A stretch of 64,000 nucleotides of DNA. Origin: Spisula solida (lineage: Eukaryota > Mollusca > Bivalvia > Venerida > Mactridae). The notes under the pieces were generated by a model. That model was not told where the DNA came from. It did not search any database and saw only the letters and a list, made by a program, of their open reading frames with translations. Shown here one piece after another: positions 22,666-35,100 of this stretch. Positions within the stretch are counted from its first letter, which is position 1, and each line of letters begins with the position of its first letter. The position numbers and the translations under genes are program-made. The stretch is taken from assembly GCA_947247005.1 (NCBI GenBank), contig OX365948.1:56981401-57045400 (forward strand), given 5' to 3'.

Positions 22666-23025
22666 CTCAGTTAACGCGATCGGTACAGGACTTAACTGTC
22701 ATATGGTCATTCTGGGTTCGACTCCTCGGTTAGCGCAGTCGATATAGGACTCTATTGTCACATGTACTTTCTGTGTTCGACTCCCCAGTTAGCACAATCG
22801 ATATAGGACTCCACTGCCATTTGGACTTTCTGGGTTCGACTTCTCAGTTAACGCGATCGGTACAGGACTTAACTGTCATATTGAATTCCTGGGTTCGACA
22901 CTCCAGTTAGCGCAGTCGGTACACGACTCTATTGTCCCATGTACTTCCTGGGTTCGACTCCTCGGTTAGCGCAGTTTGTATATGACTCTATTGTCGCATG
23001 TACTTTCTGGGTTCGACTCCTCGTT
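22666..23025 (+). repeat. Tandem array of six tRNA-like units
   Basis: Six units of about 59 bp, starting near 22666, 22725, 22784, 22843, 22902 and 22961. Each has an A-box-like TTAGCGCAGTCGGTA (variants TTAACGCGATCGGTA, TTAGCACAATCGATA) and a B-box-like CTGGGTTCGACTC about 35 bp later. These are the two internal RNA polymerase III promoter blocks of a tRNA, but each unit is too short and too poorly paired to be a functional tRNA. It could be a tRNA-derived satellite. Confidence 0.7.
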
Positions 23026-23814
23026 CGGCAGGTTTTAAAATTCATTTTTTCACCACCACTAGCTGCACGCTTGCAATGTACCTCCACATGTGGAGAAATT
23101 GTCTGTTACATATTAGTACCGGTTGATCAAGACTTCCGGTAAACGTGCGGTGTAGTATGTGTCAAAATAACCGGTGGACAAACATTGTGCATTTTTGTAA
23201 AACCAAATGAAAAAAAGGTTCGCACGACCCCATCTCTTTCTTACATCCACTTAATACATTGATCAATGTTTTTAAGCACTTAAATAAAGATTAAACTACT
23301 TCAAATGTAGTTAGTGTGTAACAGATTCATAATTTTGCTCCTCAATGATGGCCTAATCTATCAAATAAGGAGTTCGTCATGTTTCGAAATATTTTTACAA
23401 ATGATAAAACAAGAACCGTAGGGGTTTGAATATCGCAAATATGAAATTTAAAGTGATACCGATTTGTTGCATTGTGTCTACAAAGACATGGTGCACTAAC
23501 TACACTGCACTCGATAAAGTGCGATAACCATAGTACCGCACATTTTTTTACCTTAAACCCACCGTGCCCTTAGTTCACGTATGATACAAACCAGATTAGA
23601 TAGAGCACCGACGCTCGAGTATCTTCTTGAATCTCAGGCTACACCCTTGACTTTAAGACCGTGTATGACAATGAAATATATATGAGCTGTGTTCCTGATA
23701 CGTACAGGCCAACTTACCTTTAACATTTAAAATGCTGGGCATAGCCTTTATTTGCCAGTCAGCTTTCTGCTGAAATATGGCAGGCATATGAGTGCCTCCA
23801 CCCGGTGATGTGTT

Positions 23815-24153
23815 TTTAAAGTCACATTATCTCTCCCAAAACTAGTTTCCCTTTCATCCAGTAAATAGACTTAATACAAATAATTAGGATGTTTTTCACA
23901 AATTACCTATAATTGAAGAGAGAATGTCAGCTATATCTGTCGAAATAGTATGCCAAAAATAGCATTTAGTAAAATGTATGGATGACAAAATACTTATTTA
24001 GCAAGAGTGGCTCCCCTTAGACTTTAAATTATTCATTTATTGTTTATATTTCATTATTTTGTTTACAAACCAGCTGGAGGTTTTATTTCGTTGCCTTCAA
24101 TCTTATGGAATTTTGCAGATAGGTTACGAAGTTATTGCATAACGGGACTTTAA
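23815..24153 (+). mobile_element. MITE family A, copy 4
   Basis: TTTTTAAAGTCACATT to CGGGACTTTAAA. The interior matches the other copies but it is about 60 bp shorter because part of the right side is deleted. Confidence 0.78.
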
Positions 24154-24982
24154 ATCTGCGAACCATATGATACAAGTCGTAGTTATTGTCTTATCTGTAT
24201 TGATTGAAAATCAGCTCTGATCAGTAAAGCATTGTTCAAAGTTGCAGAAAATGATCGTAAAATGACAAACTGTAGTCGCAGTTATCTTTAAGCTCTCCAA
24301 AAAGGAGTACACAACTTAGTGTGCATTTTGGAAGGTCTCAATATTTTCAAATAATATCAAAATGTCTTGGTTGAATTATCTTATATGATACTAGACAATT
24401 GTTTTGTTATCCAGTATCTGACTATTCAACAGCTTTTACTCCACATCTTATCAGAATTTTCTAAGTAAAACAAAGCTTGTATGTCTCCTTGCCTTTTGAG
24501 GGTCTGGGGTCATTCGAAACTATAGTTTTGAGGATTGATATCAAGACAATGGCGTTTAGCATGTATTGACATGACAATTACTTTTTACTGTTTTTTAATT
24601 TTATAATTACAGTAAAACCTCTATACAGCAACAGCCTTTGTGAGCTGTAAAATTAATATTAATCATTGTTCATATGTTATTGCTCTACAGAGGTTAAATT
24701 TATAGTAAATATCGGCTTCGGTACTTTTTAAAGATAATGCTAAAGAAAGGTTGTTGCTCTTCAAAGATCCGCTCTAGAGAGATAATAAGTGTATTTGACT
24801 TAGGTTGGTTGCTAAACTGGTCTACTTTATTTTGAGTGAATTACTCTTGATACCTCATTTCTGAAGGTATCCATCGCCAGAAGAGTATGAAACAAATAAG
24901 TCAGTTGTCCCCTTTGATGCTGAGCATCAATCAATGGAACACTGGTATTATGTTTTATAAAACGTCTCTGGTATAGACGTGA

Positions 24983-25049
24983 TGACGGATCGAACTCGGA
25001 ACATCCCGCACTCGCAGCGGACGCTCTACCACTGAGCAATCTAGCCACA
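24983..25049 (-). mobile_element. tRNA-like SINE head
   Basis: On the minus strand: TAGATTGCTCAGTGGTAGAG (A box), an anticodon-type stem CCGC/GCGG with a seven-base loop lacking U33, then GAGTTCGATCC (B box). The acceptor stem is not restored, so a SINE relic is more likely than a working tRNA. Confidence 0.55.
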
Positions 25050-25499
25050 ATGAAGCTTTCTACAAGACATATCGACGACATATTGTAGGACATTAATATG
25101 CATTTTGTATTGTATTTGTAAATGAGATCAAACTACAATAATTTGCATAATCCGAAGTATAAACAAATTTTCGATGCTAAATATCCCCTGAACGAGATAA
25201 AGATATACAGAAATTCTATGTAACCAAGGGCGATAACTCTGTATAAAATTATTCATTCCAGGAAAACAAAGACACTAGTACTGCAGTAGTGCACAATATC
25301 ACCGACTGATCTTCCCTTGGAGAACCTGGTTAATAGCAGACTCAAGGCTTATGTTGTGTCATTACAGAAACCAGAGTAGGTCATCCGACTATACGGGCCT
25401 TTCAACGTTTTAATACTGTTATTTAACTTTTGAGCTTATAGGCTGCTATAACTATGTAGTTAAGCAGTTTTACTGTTGTTACTAGGTCATTCAGCGTAG

Positions 25500-25695
25500 G
25501 CATTCCGCCTTTTGGTTGCTGAATCTTTTCTACTGGGTCATTCAGCTAGTTATAATTTATTATACTTTTCGACAGCTTGGACTTGGGCGGATCTGCGCTT
25601 GTTTAGTTGCATTGAGCTTTGTGTGTTTTAATGTTTTCTGTGCTCGGCTGGTTAAGTTGAGTGCTGCCTTCCCTGTCTGACTTAATATTATCTTT
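25500..25695 (+). repeat. Dispersed repeat upstream of gene 1
   Basis: Shares TTGGACTTGGGCGG, TGTGCTCGGCTGGTTAAGTT and GCCTTCCCTGTCTGACTTAA with the inverted copy at 15360-15560 and with 50190-50240. It sits about 400 bp upstream of the gene 1 start. Confidence 0.6.
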
Positions 25696-26096
25696 TTTCT
25701 ATACGGACTACATTATAATAAACGGTAGAAACAAATTTTAAGCATACGTATTTTGCGCCCAGTTATGTAATTTAAGAAGAAATTAGTTTCAATATTTCTT
25801 TCTCGCCTTTTTGTTTTGTTTTGTTTTATCGCATTTTGGCAATAAAAGCCCGTTAAAAATTCAAAACCTGTTTCTGTTGTTTCTTATTCCATACGAGTTC
25901 GCCCTTGGTTTTGACCTCCTTGTTAGTTCATAAAAAAATCCAAAACGCCAAACTATGTATCGCGAAAATAATATATCTTACAGTACGAATATTTTGACAA
26001 GTAGATGAAGACTAGCCCGTACTTGAATATTGCATTGTTTTATTTCATTTATGGGATTATCTTTAACTCAGTCATTACATTTCTAGTGTTTAAAGC

Positions 26097-26145
26097 ATGA
26101 ACGTTTCAATATTTATAGGAATCGTTGTCGCGATTTTCCAAACAG
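26097..26145 (+). CDS. Gene 1 exon 1: signal peptide
   Basis: ATG and sixteen hydrophobic codons ending in G before GTAAGTTTC. Ending CAAACAG, it parallels CAAACTG in gene 2, and both complete a Val codon at the next exon (VNGQGGPC and VTGQGGPC). Confidence 0.75.
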
Positions 26146-29100
26146 GTAAGTTTCAATTCCAGTCGAGCTTATTCAGTATTTTCTTTTAACAACGTTATGG
26201 AAACAAATGACTCACCTGAATACTTAAACGAGTTAAAGTTACATTCACTGTCAATTATGTTAATGAGTTTAGCATCTATGTGGTTTAATAAACCATTTTC
26301 TCTTTAAACTTTACTATTTACGGGCTGCTTAGGAAGGGTAACTTCTTTGTACATTGTGTATATAATATTTTTATTTATACCGCGACCGTGGCCGAGTGGT
26401 TAGGGCGTCCGCCTTAAAAGCGGGAAATTAAAGGTTTGAATCCCGGTTGAAGCTGGGTTAGAACTGGTGCTAGTTAGCTAGTTAAAGAATGGTTACCGGA
26501 GGCCAATTTTTGCCAGGCGCCCGGCAATACAATGAATATGACGTAACAACATGGCGGACAGTGGTCAGAAAAAAAATCCGCTCTTCAATATTTTCGTTTT
26601 ATTCAAGTAATAAAGCATTGTGAAAAATAATTAGCAAACTACAGTGAACATAGTGTATTATTTCGAAGAGGAACAAAAGCAAAAATGACTTTGAATCCTC
26701 AATTTACAATACCACTAGAAAATAGATTCGAAACGCTAAGTGCGCGGGAAAATGGCTTTCATGAACAAAGGAACACTTTATCAAGTCGCGAATTTATGGA
26801 TAGTTCTATGGATAATAAACTGTTATTGATGTTCGAGGAGCTTAAAGTTATAAGACATGAACAGGTTAATTGCAACAGAGGTATGTTTTTACTCCACAAT
26901 TCAGTGGCCCGATTAGACAGTAAAGTAACGGAAGTTACACATGTAACAAACGCACAAACAGCGTTACTGAAATCCATTGCATACAAATCGATTGATCAAG
27001 AAGCCAGAATGCGCCGGAACAATTTGATATTTCGAGGGTTTGTAGAACATGACCATGATGACTGCCGAGAAATAATTCTAGACTTTCTATACAACAGGCT
27101 AGACATAACCCATTCAGAGGTATTCATCGCACGGATCCATAGGCTAGGTGCACGACGTAACGATAGAATGTATCAGAAACGGCCTATTATAGTAAATTTT
27201 AGAGATTTTACTAATGTTGAACTTATAATGAGTCGTGTTAACAGGCTGAAAGATACTAAATGTGGAATCTCTGTAGATTATGACTTCCCAAAGGAGATCC
27301 AAGAAGCTCGATCTCGACTATGGCCCCGTTACAAAGACTGTAAAAAATGAACCCACGCTCTAAAGTTGGTATAGTATACCCAGCGAAATTAATTATAGAT
27401 CGCAAATTGATATGGGACGAACTACCAGAGTGGAATGATCACGTTAATGGTAACAGACTCACTATACTGAGAAATGTCAACCCAAACAGCTGCATGATGC
27501 ATGAGAATACCGGACTAATCAACCAAAATGTGCATATAAACAATCATCAAATGACAAATATGAACGATCATAATCATACTGAACAAATGGAAGTGCAACA
27601 GAACATGGGTTACAACGAGAACAGATATACACAACAAAGACACTTACCTGTGAATACGTCAAATGCTACAAACAACAACACTTATCCAACAAATCCAACA
27701 AATGTGTATCGCCAACCGGCATCCACATCCACCCAGGAAATCCCGGTACAGCAAAACGATGTCAGCGTTAACGTATCGCAAGAAACAACACACAATAATA
27801 CTACAAGTGCATACAACGAGGTTATTGTGCACAACACAGCCGCAACTGATGAATCGCCCATCAGCGAGGTACTTGCAGCCGTACGAGAGTCCTTGATAGA
27901 GAGTGAAATAACACATATTCCTAACAGTTCTGTGAACAAGGATATAAATTCGTCGACTAGTGAAACTGTGTTAGTTATAAATCCTGTTGCGTCAGTGTCA
28001 ATTCCACAAAACATAAACGTGAACACAAATACAAAGTGCACAACAACATCACAAACGTCCAAAGATGAACATGACATCAGCCAGAACACAATAACACAAA
28101 GTTCAACCAGCACACAAAATAACTTCCATAACACGAATACATTCAACACTTCATCACATGTCAACAGTGACACAAATGTCAACACAGATAACCATAACAT
28201 ATATAGCAATACACAAAATACACAATCAAACATCATTACAGATGACAATATAATCACACGCAAATCCCGTGCGATGAACAGGTCCGTACAACGGTCTTAT
28301 TCAGCTAGCCCATACTTCCGTAGTACGTCTAGAAATAGAATCCAGAATTCCCCCGTTTCTATAAATAGACATCAAATTACCACAAATGAGGGTCATCAAA
28401 AGTCTGACTGTTAGGAAAACGTGGAGAAGATTAAAATAAAATGTGCGTTATTGAACGTTCAAGGTCTACAAACAAAACGCACGAACAAATTAGAATCGGC
28501 ATATTTAAAACAAATTTTTGCTGAAAACGATGTAATACTGTTTACCGAGACATGGGCGAATGAATTCACTGAGTTTGATTTTGACGGTTTTGATTATTTT
28601 CACATGAACAGAAAATTAATAAAACGATCATGTAAACGCAGTTCTGGTGGAGTAGTCATTTATATTAAAAGTAGTCTAGTGTCACGTGATACACTTACCC
28701 TAACTAGCGAGGACGATATTGTTTGGATAAGGCTATCCAAAGACAAACTACACTGAACACATTTAAAAACGCACGGTTTTGAGTTCCATGGTTTTGGCAC
28801 TTTGCAGGTATCCAGTGTAAAAATATGTTTTGTGTAACACTCGGGCTACCAGTCCCTTCTAATTACGGTTGAATTGTCACCGTATTGGACATGAAATTTC
28901 AGCAGTCGCCATGACGATCAAAACCACATATTGAGCCATACCTCGTTTTGCACGAGATTTTCGTGCTCAAGTTAGCCATACACGGAAAGATACACAGAAG
29001 GCACCGTATAAAAACACAACTTGGTTTGATTTTGATCATAAATAAGTATGCCTCGTCTTAGTAAAGATGAGAGAAATCAGGCCATCGGGATGTTTGCTGC

Positions 29101-32100
29101 CGGAAGGTCATTGTGTGCGATTGCAAGACTGTTTGGATGTCACCATTCTACTATCTCAAGACTAGTAGCGCGTTACCTACAGACGGGGGCTGTCCGCGAT
29201 CGTCAGCGACCTGGACGACCGCGAGTCAAAACCTTCAGACAGGATGCCTACATTAGGGTTTCACACCTACGGAACAGATTCCAGACAGCAGCCGACACTT
29301 CTAGACGCACTATAGGCATTCATGGGTAAGTGTTTTGTCAAAGATTTAATACAAAGTTTCAAAAGTGTTCGTTTATCGGAATATTTGTTAGTGCAGTTTC
29401 CACACATGTATGGTTGGCGGATTTAAAAACGCGACACTTGGTTACGTTGGTATAGTTTAGGAAAACAAATTCCCATATAAAATGGTTTTGTATATTTGTA
29501 AAGGCTAATTCAATGTCGGCATTTTTATACCAAATTTGATAAATTCCAATGAGTATTAACTAAATTATCGCATGAATAAGACATTGGTCTAGATAACAAA
29601 AGTATTGGTTTTATCGTTGAAGATGACCAGTCTGTATTACAGATCGAATGTTTACGTAACTGCTATATACACATTCTAAATTAAAATGAATATAATAAAT
29701 AGCATATCCAACTTTTATTGAAGATGTGTCTATATGACCCGGAAACATTGTTGCAGGTAACATACACACGTAGACCTACATAATATTTTTATGGTCAAGG
29801 GGAGGTAAGCCTGTGAGGAATGTTGGTCTGAATGCAACTTTTATTTTCTGGATCGACGTATTGATTGTACTATATATTTGTTAATACTCTCCTCATTTTT
29901 ATCATCTTAGTACAGAAATGACGCCAATACATTTACCTTTAATCTGACTATTCCAATACTGGCATAAACTTGAAGTGTCTGCTATAAAACTACATACCCC
30001 AATGTCGCGTTTTTAAATCCGTTAATAAGATGTGTTTCGTTATTTTTTCAGACGTCGTATACACGTCAACACTGTAAGGAGCAGACTCCGTGCAAACAAT
30101 CTCAAAGCCAGACGTCCGTACACTGGAAGTGTACTGACACGCCGGCATCGACAAGAACGTCTACGCTGGGGTAACACACATCTACGGTTTACACGGCGAC
30201 GATGGAACACCGTGTTATTCACAGATGAATCGAGGATTCAGCTGTTTCGGGCAGATGGTCGCCAACGTGTGTGGCGGAGAACTGGTGAAAGGTTTCATGA
30301 AAACTGTATCATTGAGAGGAATCGGTGGGGTTGTGGTTCTATCCATTTGTGGGCTGGCATAACACATAATCATAAGACTCCACTACTGATTTTTGACCGA
30401 AATGTGAACGCCAATGTGTACATAAATGATGTTTTGGGGCCGGTTGTCTTACCATTTCTAGCACAAAAGTTCCCTAATTGCAACGGTATACTTCAGCAAG
30501 ATAATGCGCGCCCACATACTGCCATTGTGACAAGAAGGTTTCTTGATAACAACCATGTGGATTTGCTGGAATGGCCAGCACTCTCTCCTGACATGTCGCC
30601 AATTGAACATGTGTGGGATATGTTAAAGACACGTATTGTTAAGCGTTTAAACCCCCGTAGACACTTCAGGAACTTCGTGTAGCTGCCAGGGAGGAATGGG
30701 AGAACATTCGACAGGCAGAGATCGCCAGAATAGTGAATTCTATGCGCAGCAGATGTCAGGCATTGGTCAATGCCAATGGTGGTCACACGAGATATTGACA
30801 GCTGTAACTTTTCAATAAATAGTGTGTTTGTTAAAATGTAACACTATTCATGAAATATTGATCGAATGATATGAAATTTGGTAAACATGTTAAGTAAAGA
30901 TCAGACAAACTGTGTACGAATTTTTGTTTCTCTATTTCCTTCCAATTCTGAGAAATATTAATAAACGTAGCCCGTGCGTTTTTAAATGTGATAAGTGTAT
31001 GTTGTGATAAAGATTTATATATTGGATTGTGTTATGTGCTACCGAGCGATAGTAGTAGACAATCATTGGTTGAAAACAATATCTATGACAGATTAATACA
31101 ATCATTTATTTCTGTGGAAAATATTTGTAATGATAATGCAAATATATGTATTTTGGGGGATTTTAATAGCAGGACCTCTGAATTAGCTGATTTTGTACAA
31201 TATGATGACTTTAATCATATGGATATTTTACCAGATGATTACGAGAGTGATGTAATCTCCAAACGTGTATCCCAAGATAAAGGCCATGTTAACAGTAACG
31301 GTAGATTATTGTTAGATTTTTGTAAGCAAACTGGTTTTAGAATAGTAAATGGAAGACTTTGTGATGATAAACAGTTAGGGCGATATACGTTTGTAAATAA
31401 CAGAGGTAGTAGTGTGATAGACTACATGCTTTGTAAAGATAGTTTATTTGATTGTATTAGTTCGTTTAATATACATGACCCTAATATCATAACTGATCAT
31501 TGTTTGATAACATGTACTTTGTCTTTTAGAAAATTGAATGATGAATGCCATGAATATACTAAACCAATTAATTACGAAAAAATAGACTCTACATTTAAGT
31601 GGGACAATACCAAAAAGTCACACTACCTTGAAAACTTATCTAATCAATACAATACTACGTCACTTTCAGACATAGTGCAAAGTTTAGATTCATGTACGTC
31701 AAATAATGACATAGACAATTGCATTCAAAATCTGAACGAAGTTATATATTCAGCAGCCGATCCCTTTAAAAAAAGGGTCGTTTCTAATAACAACACATCA
31801 AAAAATATTAATAATAACAATCAGTGGTTCAACCATGATTGTTTTGATAAGAGAGTCTGTTTTTTCAATATGTTAGATGTTTATCGTAATAACCCAACAG
31901 ATTGTAATAGAAAAAATATGGCTAGTGCAAGAAGCGAATATAAGAATATGTTAAGAAAAGCTAGATATACTTACGCTAAAAATAAAACTGACACCCTTAT
32001 AAGTGCAAGATTTGATAATGCTCGATTGTATTGGAAACTTCTAAAGCAATCTGCCGGTATTAAATCGAGCGATATGCCATTGTCATTGTTTGAAAGTTAT

Positions 32101-35100
32101 TTTAAAGCAGTAAATAATCCCGATGACAGATTTTTCTCACCAGATGAAGATATTTTATATTTCAACGAAAGATACGAAAGAGATGAGTTTAGTATAATGT
32201 TTGCAGAATTAAACTCAGATTTGTCAGTTTCAGAAATAAATAAAGCAATTTCACAATTAAACGGAAACAGAAGTGGAGGTCCGGATTTACTGATTAATGA
32301 ATTTTTTATTGTTGGGAAACAAATCCTCGCGCCTGTTTTACATAAATTGTTTAACAAAATATTTAAAAACGGATATTTTCCGGAAAAATGGTCTGAAGGT
32401 TACGTCATTCCATTACATAAAAAGGGTAGTGTAAACAACGTTGAAAACTATAGAGGCATAACCCTACTGAGTTGCATAGGCAAATTGTTCACTCGAGTCA
32501 TCAACAACAGATTAACAGAATGGGCTGAAACTTATAATGTTTATGTTGAGGCCCAGGCAGGGTTTAGAGCCAAAATGAGTACCATAGATAATATTTTTGT
32601 ACTACACGGACTAATTAAGCATGTCATTGGTCAAGGAAAAAAACTTTTTACAGCCTTCGTTGATTTCACTAAGGCGTTTGATTACATAGTTAGAGATAAT
32701 TTATGGTATAAATTAATACAAATGGGATTAAGAGGAAATATATTAAATATTATGAAATCTATGTATGATTCAGTAAAGTCACGAATTAAGTATCTTAACC
32801 AATTAAGTGAGGAATATTCATGCACACTCGGAGTCCGTCAAGGCGAATGTTGTTCACCCTTCTTATTCTCTATGTTCATTAATGATTTAGAAAATGAATA
32901 TTTAAAACATGGTCTGAAAGGCATCGACGCGAATACGTTTAAGATATACTTATTGCTCTATGCTGATGACATTGTTTTATTTGCGGATTCTGCAGAACAA
33001 TTACAACTTAGTCTGGATATTTTGTACGAATATTGCAATGTTTGGAAATTAAAAGTCAATATTGGTAAAACAAAAGTAATGGTTTTTAGGAAAAGCGGAT
33101 CTTTATCAAATAATTTAAAATTTTATTACGCTGATCAAGAAATTGAAATTGTAAAAACATTTAAATACCTTGGTATCGTATTCACATCAGGTGGAGCATT
33201 TAGTACGGCTCAAAACACGTTATCCACACAAGCCAATAAGGCAATTTTCAAACTTAACAAGTATTTGTATAAGTTTACATATATTGCCCCTAAGCATAAG
33301 TTAGAATTATTTGATAAACTTGTTTCTCCTATTCTTAGTTACGGTAGCGAAGTTTTGGGTACATCAACCGACATATCTATAGAGAGGGTACATTTACAGT
33401 TTTGCAAATCATTATTGGGGGTTAAAAAGAACACACAGAACGACTTTATTTACGGAGAATTGGGACGAATATCTTTTACCACAATTCACTTATATAATGT
33501 CATAAAATATTGGACCAAAATTATACAAATGCCACACAATAAATATGTTTTTATTATATACAGTATTCTGAAGTCTGACCTTGAGTTAAATCAAAACTGC
33601 ATGAATTGGTGTTATTGTGTAAAGAATTTATTGGCTGAACTTGGATTTTATTATACTTGGTTAAATCAAGGTGTTGGAGATTTTAAATTGTTCCTATCTT
33701 CAGTTAAACAAAGACTTACAGACAATTTTGTTCAAAATTGGCACTATCGATTAGAAGAATCAAGCAGAGCCTTATTTTATAACAATATTTTGCATTTCAA
33801 ATTGCAACCCTATTTAGAAATTAATTTATCAGACAAAATCCGCCATTCTCTCTCAAGACTTAGAACTTCTTCTCATAGATTGTGTATTGAATCAGGCAGG
33901 TGGGAGAAACCAATAGCCATCCCATTGAATGAGAGAAAATGTCAAACATGCAATATTTTGGAAGATGAGTATCACTTTGTGTTAGAATGTCAGTTATACC
34001 ATGATTTAAGAAAAACATATATACCATTAGAATACCGACGCCACCCAAGTATGTTGAAATTTATACAATTAATGAAAAATGAAAATGAAACTGTTTTGAA
34101 AAAGTTAAGCCTGTTTACATACCATGCATTTAATCTCAGGAATGAATTGTTATATTTAAACTGATGACGTAATATACTTATGTCAACTACAGTATCAATA
34201 AGTATTATTGTGTGCTTTATTTATCATGTATTGTTGTGCATGCATGTACTCATATATATATATATTGATTTGATGTGAATAATTATATTGTTTCATTAGA
34301 TACGTAGATATTTATAGTCGAATTATGCTGTATCATTTAAATCTTCTCCACATAGTTGTGAGCATGCTTGATTATTAGTTAGTATTTATTTTGCTTACTG
34401 TACCACTGTTCTGTCATAAATGCATTGTATTGTCCTCATAGGCTATCAGCCTAATGGAATTGAAATAAACTATCTATCTATCATGTAATTATGAAGGTAC
34501 AGTGCGCACAAAAGATAGGTGTCTGATAAAGTCAAATTGGCATACACTCAGTATATAAACGAAACAATTACCTCTATTACCTTTTATATGTTTTTCCTGT
34601 ACAATTATATTTTCAAAGGGGTCGATAATTATATTTTAAATGCCCGCCGATGTGTAGAATATTTGATGTATAAAATGTGTAACACTGGTCGCTAGGTATA
34701 AATAATTATTTATTAAAAATAAATCAATTTGAGTCGCTCACTGTATATATATGATGATACATGTGTATCTACCTCTTACAGTAAGGGACTTTGGAGATGC
34801 CCCAATTGGCTAATTAATCTACGTCAATTAACAACACATATAGATCAGATATCAGTTGCTACTGTTATTCTCAACAATTACACTGATGTTCTTGTTTAAG
34901 TGAATGGCCAAGGGGGTCCTTGTCATGGAGCACCAACACCGTGTTTCCCAATTGGCAATCCCGGACCTGGTACTACCTGCATAACCCAAGCCAAGCCTGG
35001 TAACGGTACGAACTGGTATCAGATGGAAAATGCTTGCAAGCCACAGAACGGGAGACTGGTATGGTTAAGGGAAGACTTGAGCATCACAGCATTGTTAAGA

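Larger units (their letters stand above)
28751..30997 (+). mobile_element. Tc1-like transposon inserted in the LINE
   Basis: 2.25 kb, flanked by TA at 28749-28750 and 30998-30999. The terminal inverted repeats contain ACATTTAAAAACGCACGG at the left and its complement at the right. They extend to CACT at the outer tips with three mismatches. The transposase lies inside in the LINE's orientation. Confidence 0.88.
28421..34164 (+). pseudogene. LINE ORF2: endonuclease and reverse transcriptase
   Basis: An APE-type endonuclease followed by a reverse transcriptase, split by a DNA transposon between 28748 and 31000. The N part shows LNVQGL and FTETW; after the insertion come LGDFNSRTS and IITDHCLI (endonuclease active-site regions). 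The RT shows FVDFTKAFD (motif A), LGVRQGECCSPFLF (motif B) and LLYADDIVLFAD (motif C). Near the C end is a Cys/His cluster (CQTCNILEDEYHFVLECQLY). There are no internal stops in either half, and removing the insertion with one TA leaves the frame intact. No clear ATG at the start; it may rely on reinitiation after ORF1. The clade is not certain. Confidence 0.85.
26529..34484 (+). mobile_element. Near full-length LINE in intron 1 of gene 1
   Basis: A non-LTR retrotransposon with ORF1 and ORF2 in the gene's sense orientation, split by a Tc1-like element. The 3' end is marked by AATTGAAATAAAC followed by a short TATC repeat (to 34484). The 5' end is not exactly defined; 26529 is where the SINE tail stops. 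No target duplication was established by eye. Confidence 0.85.
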
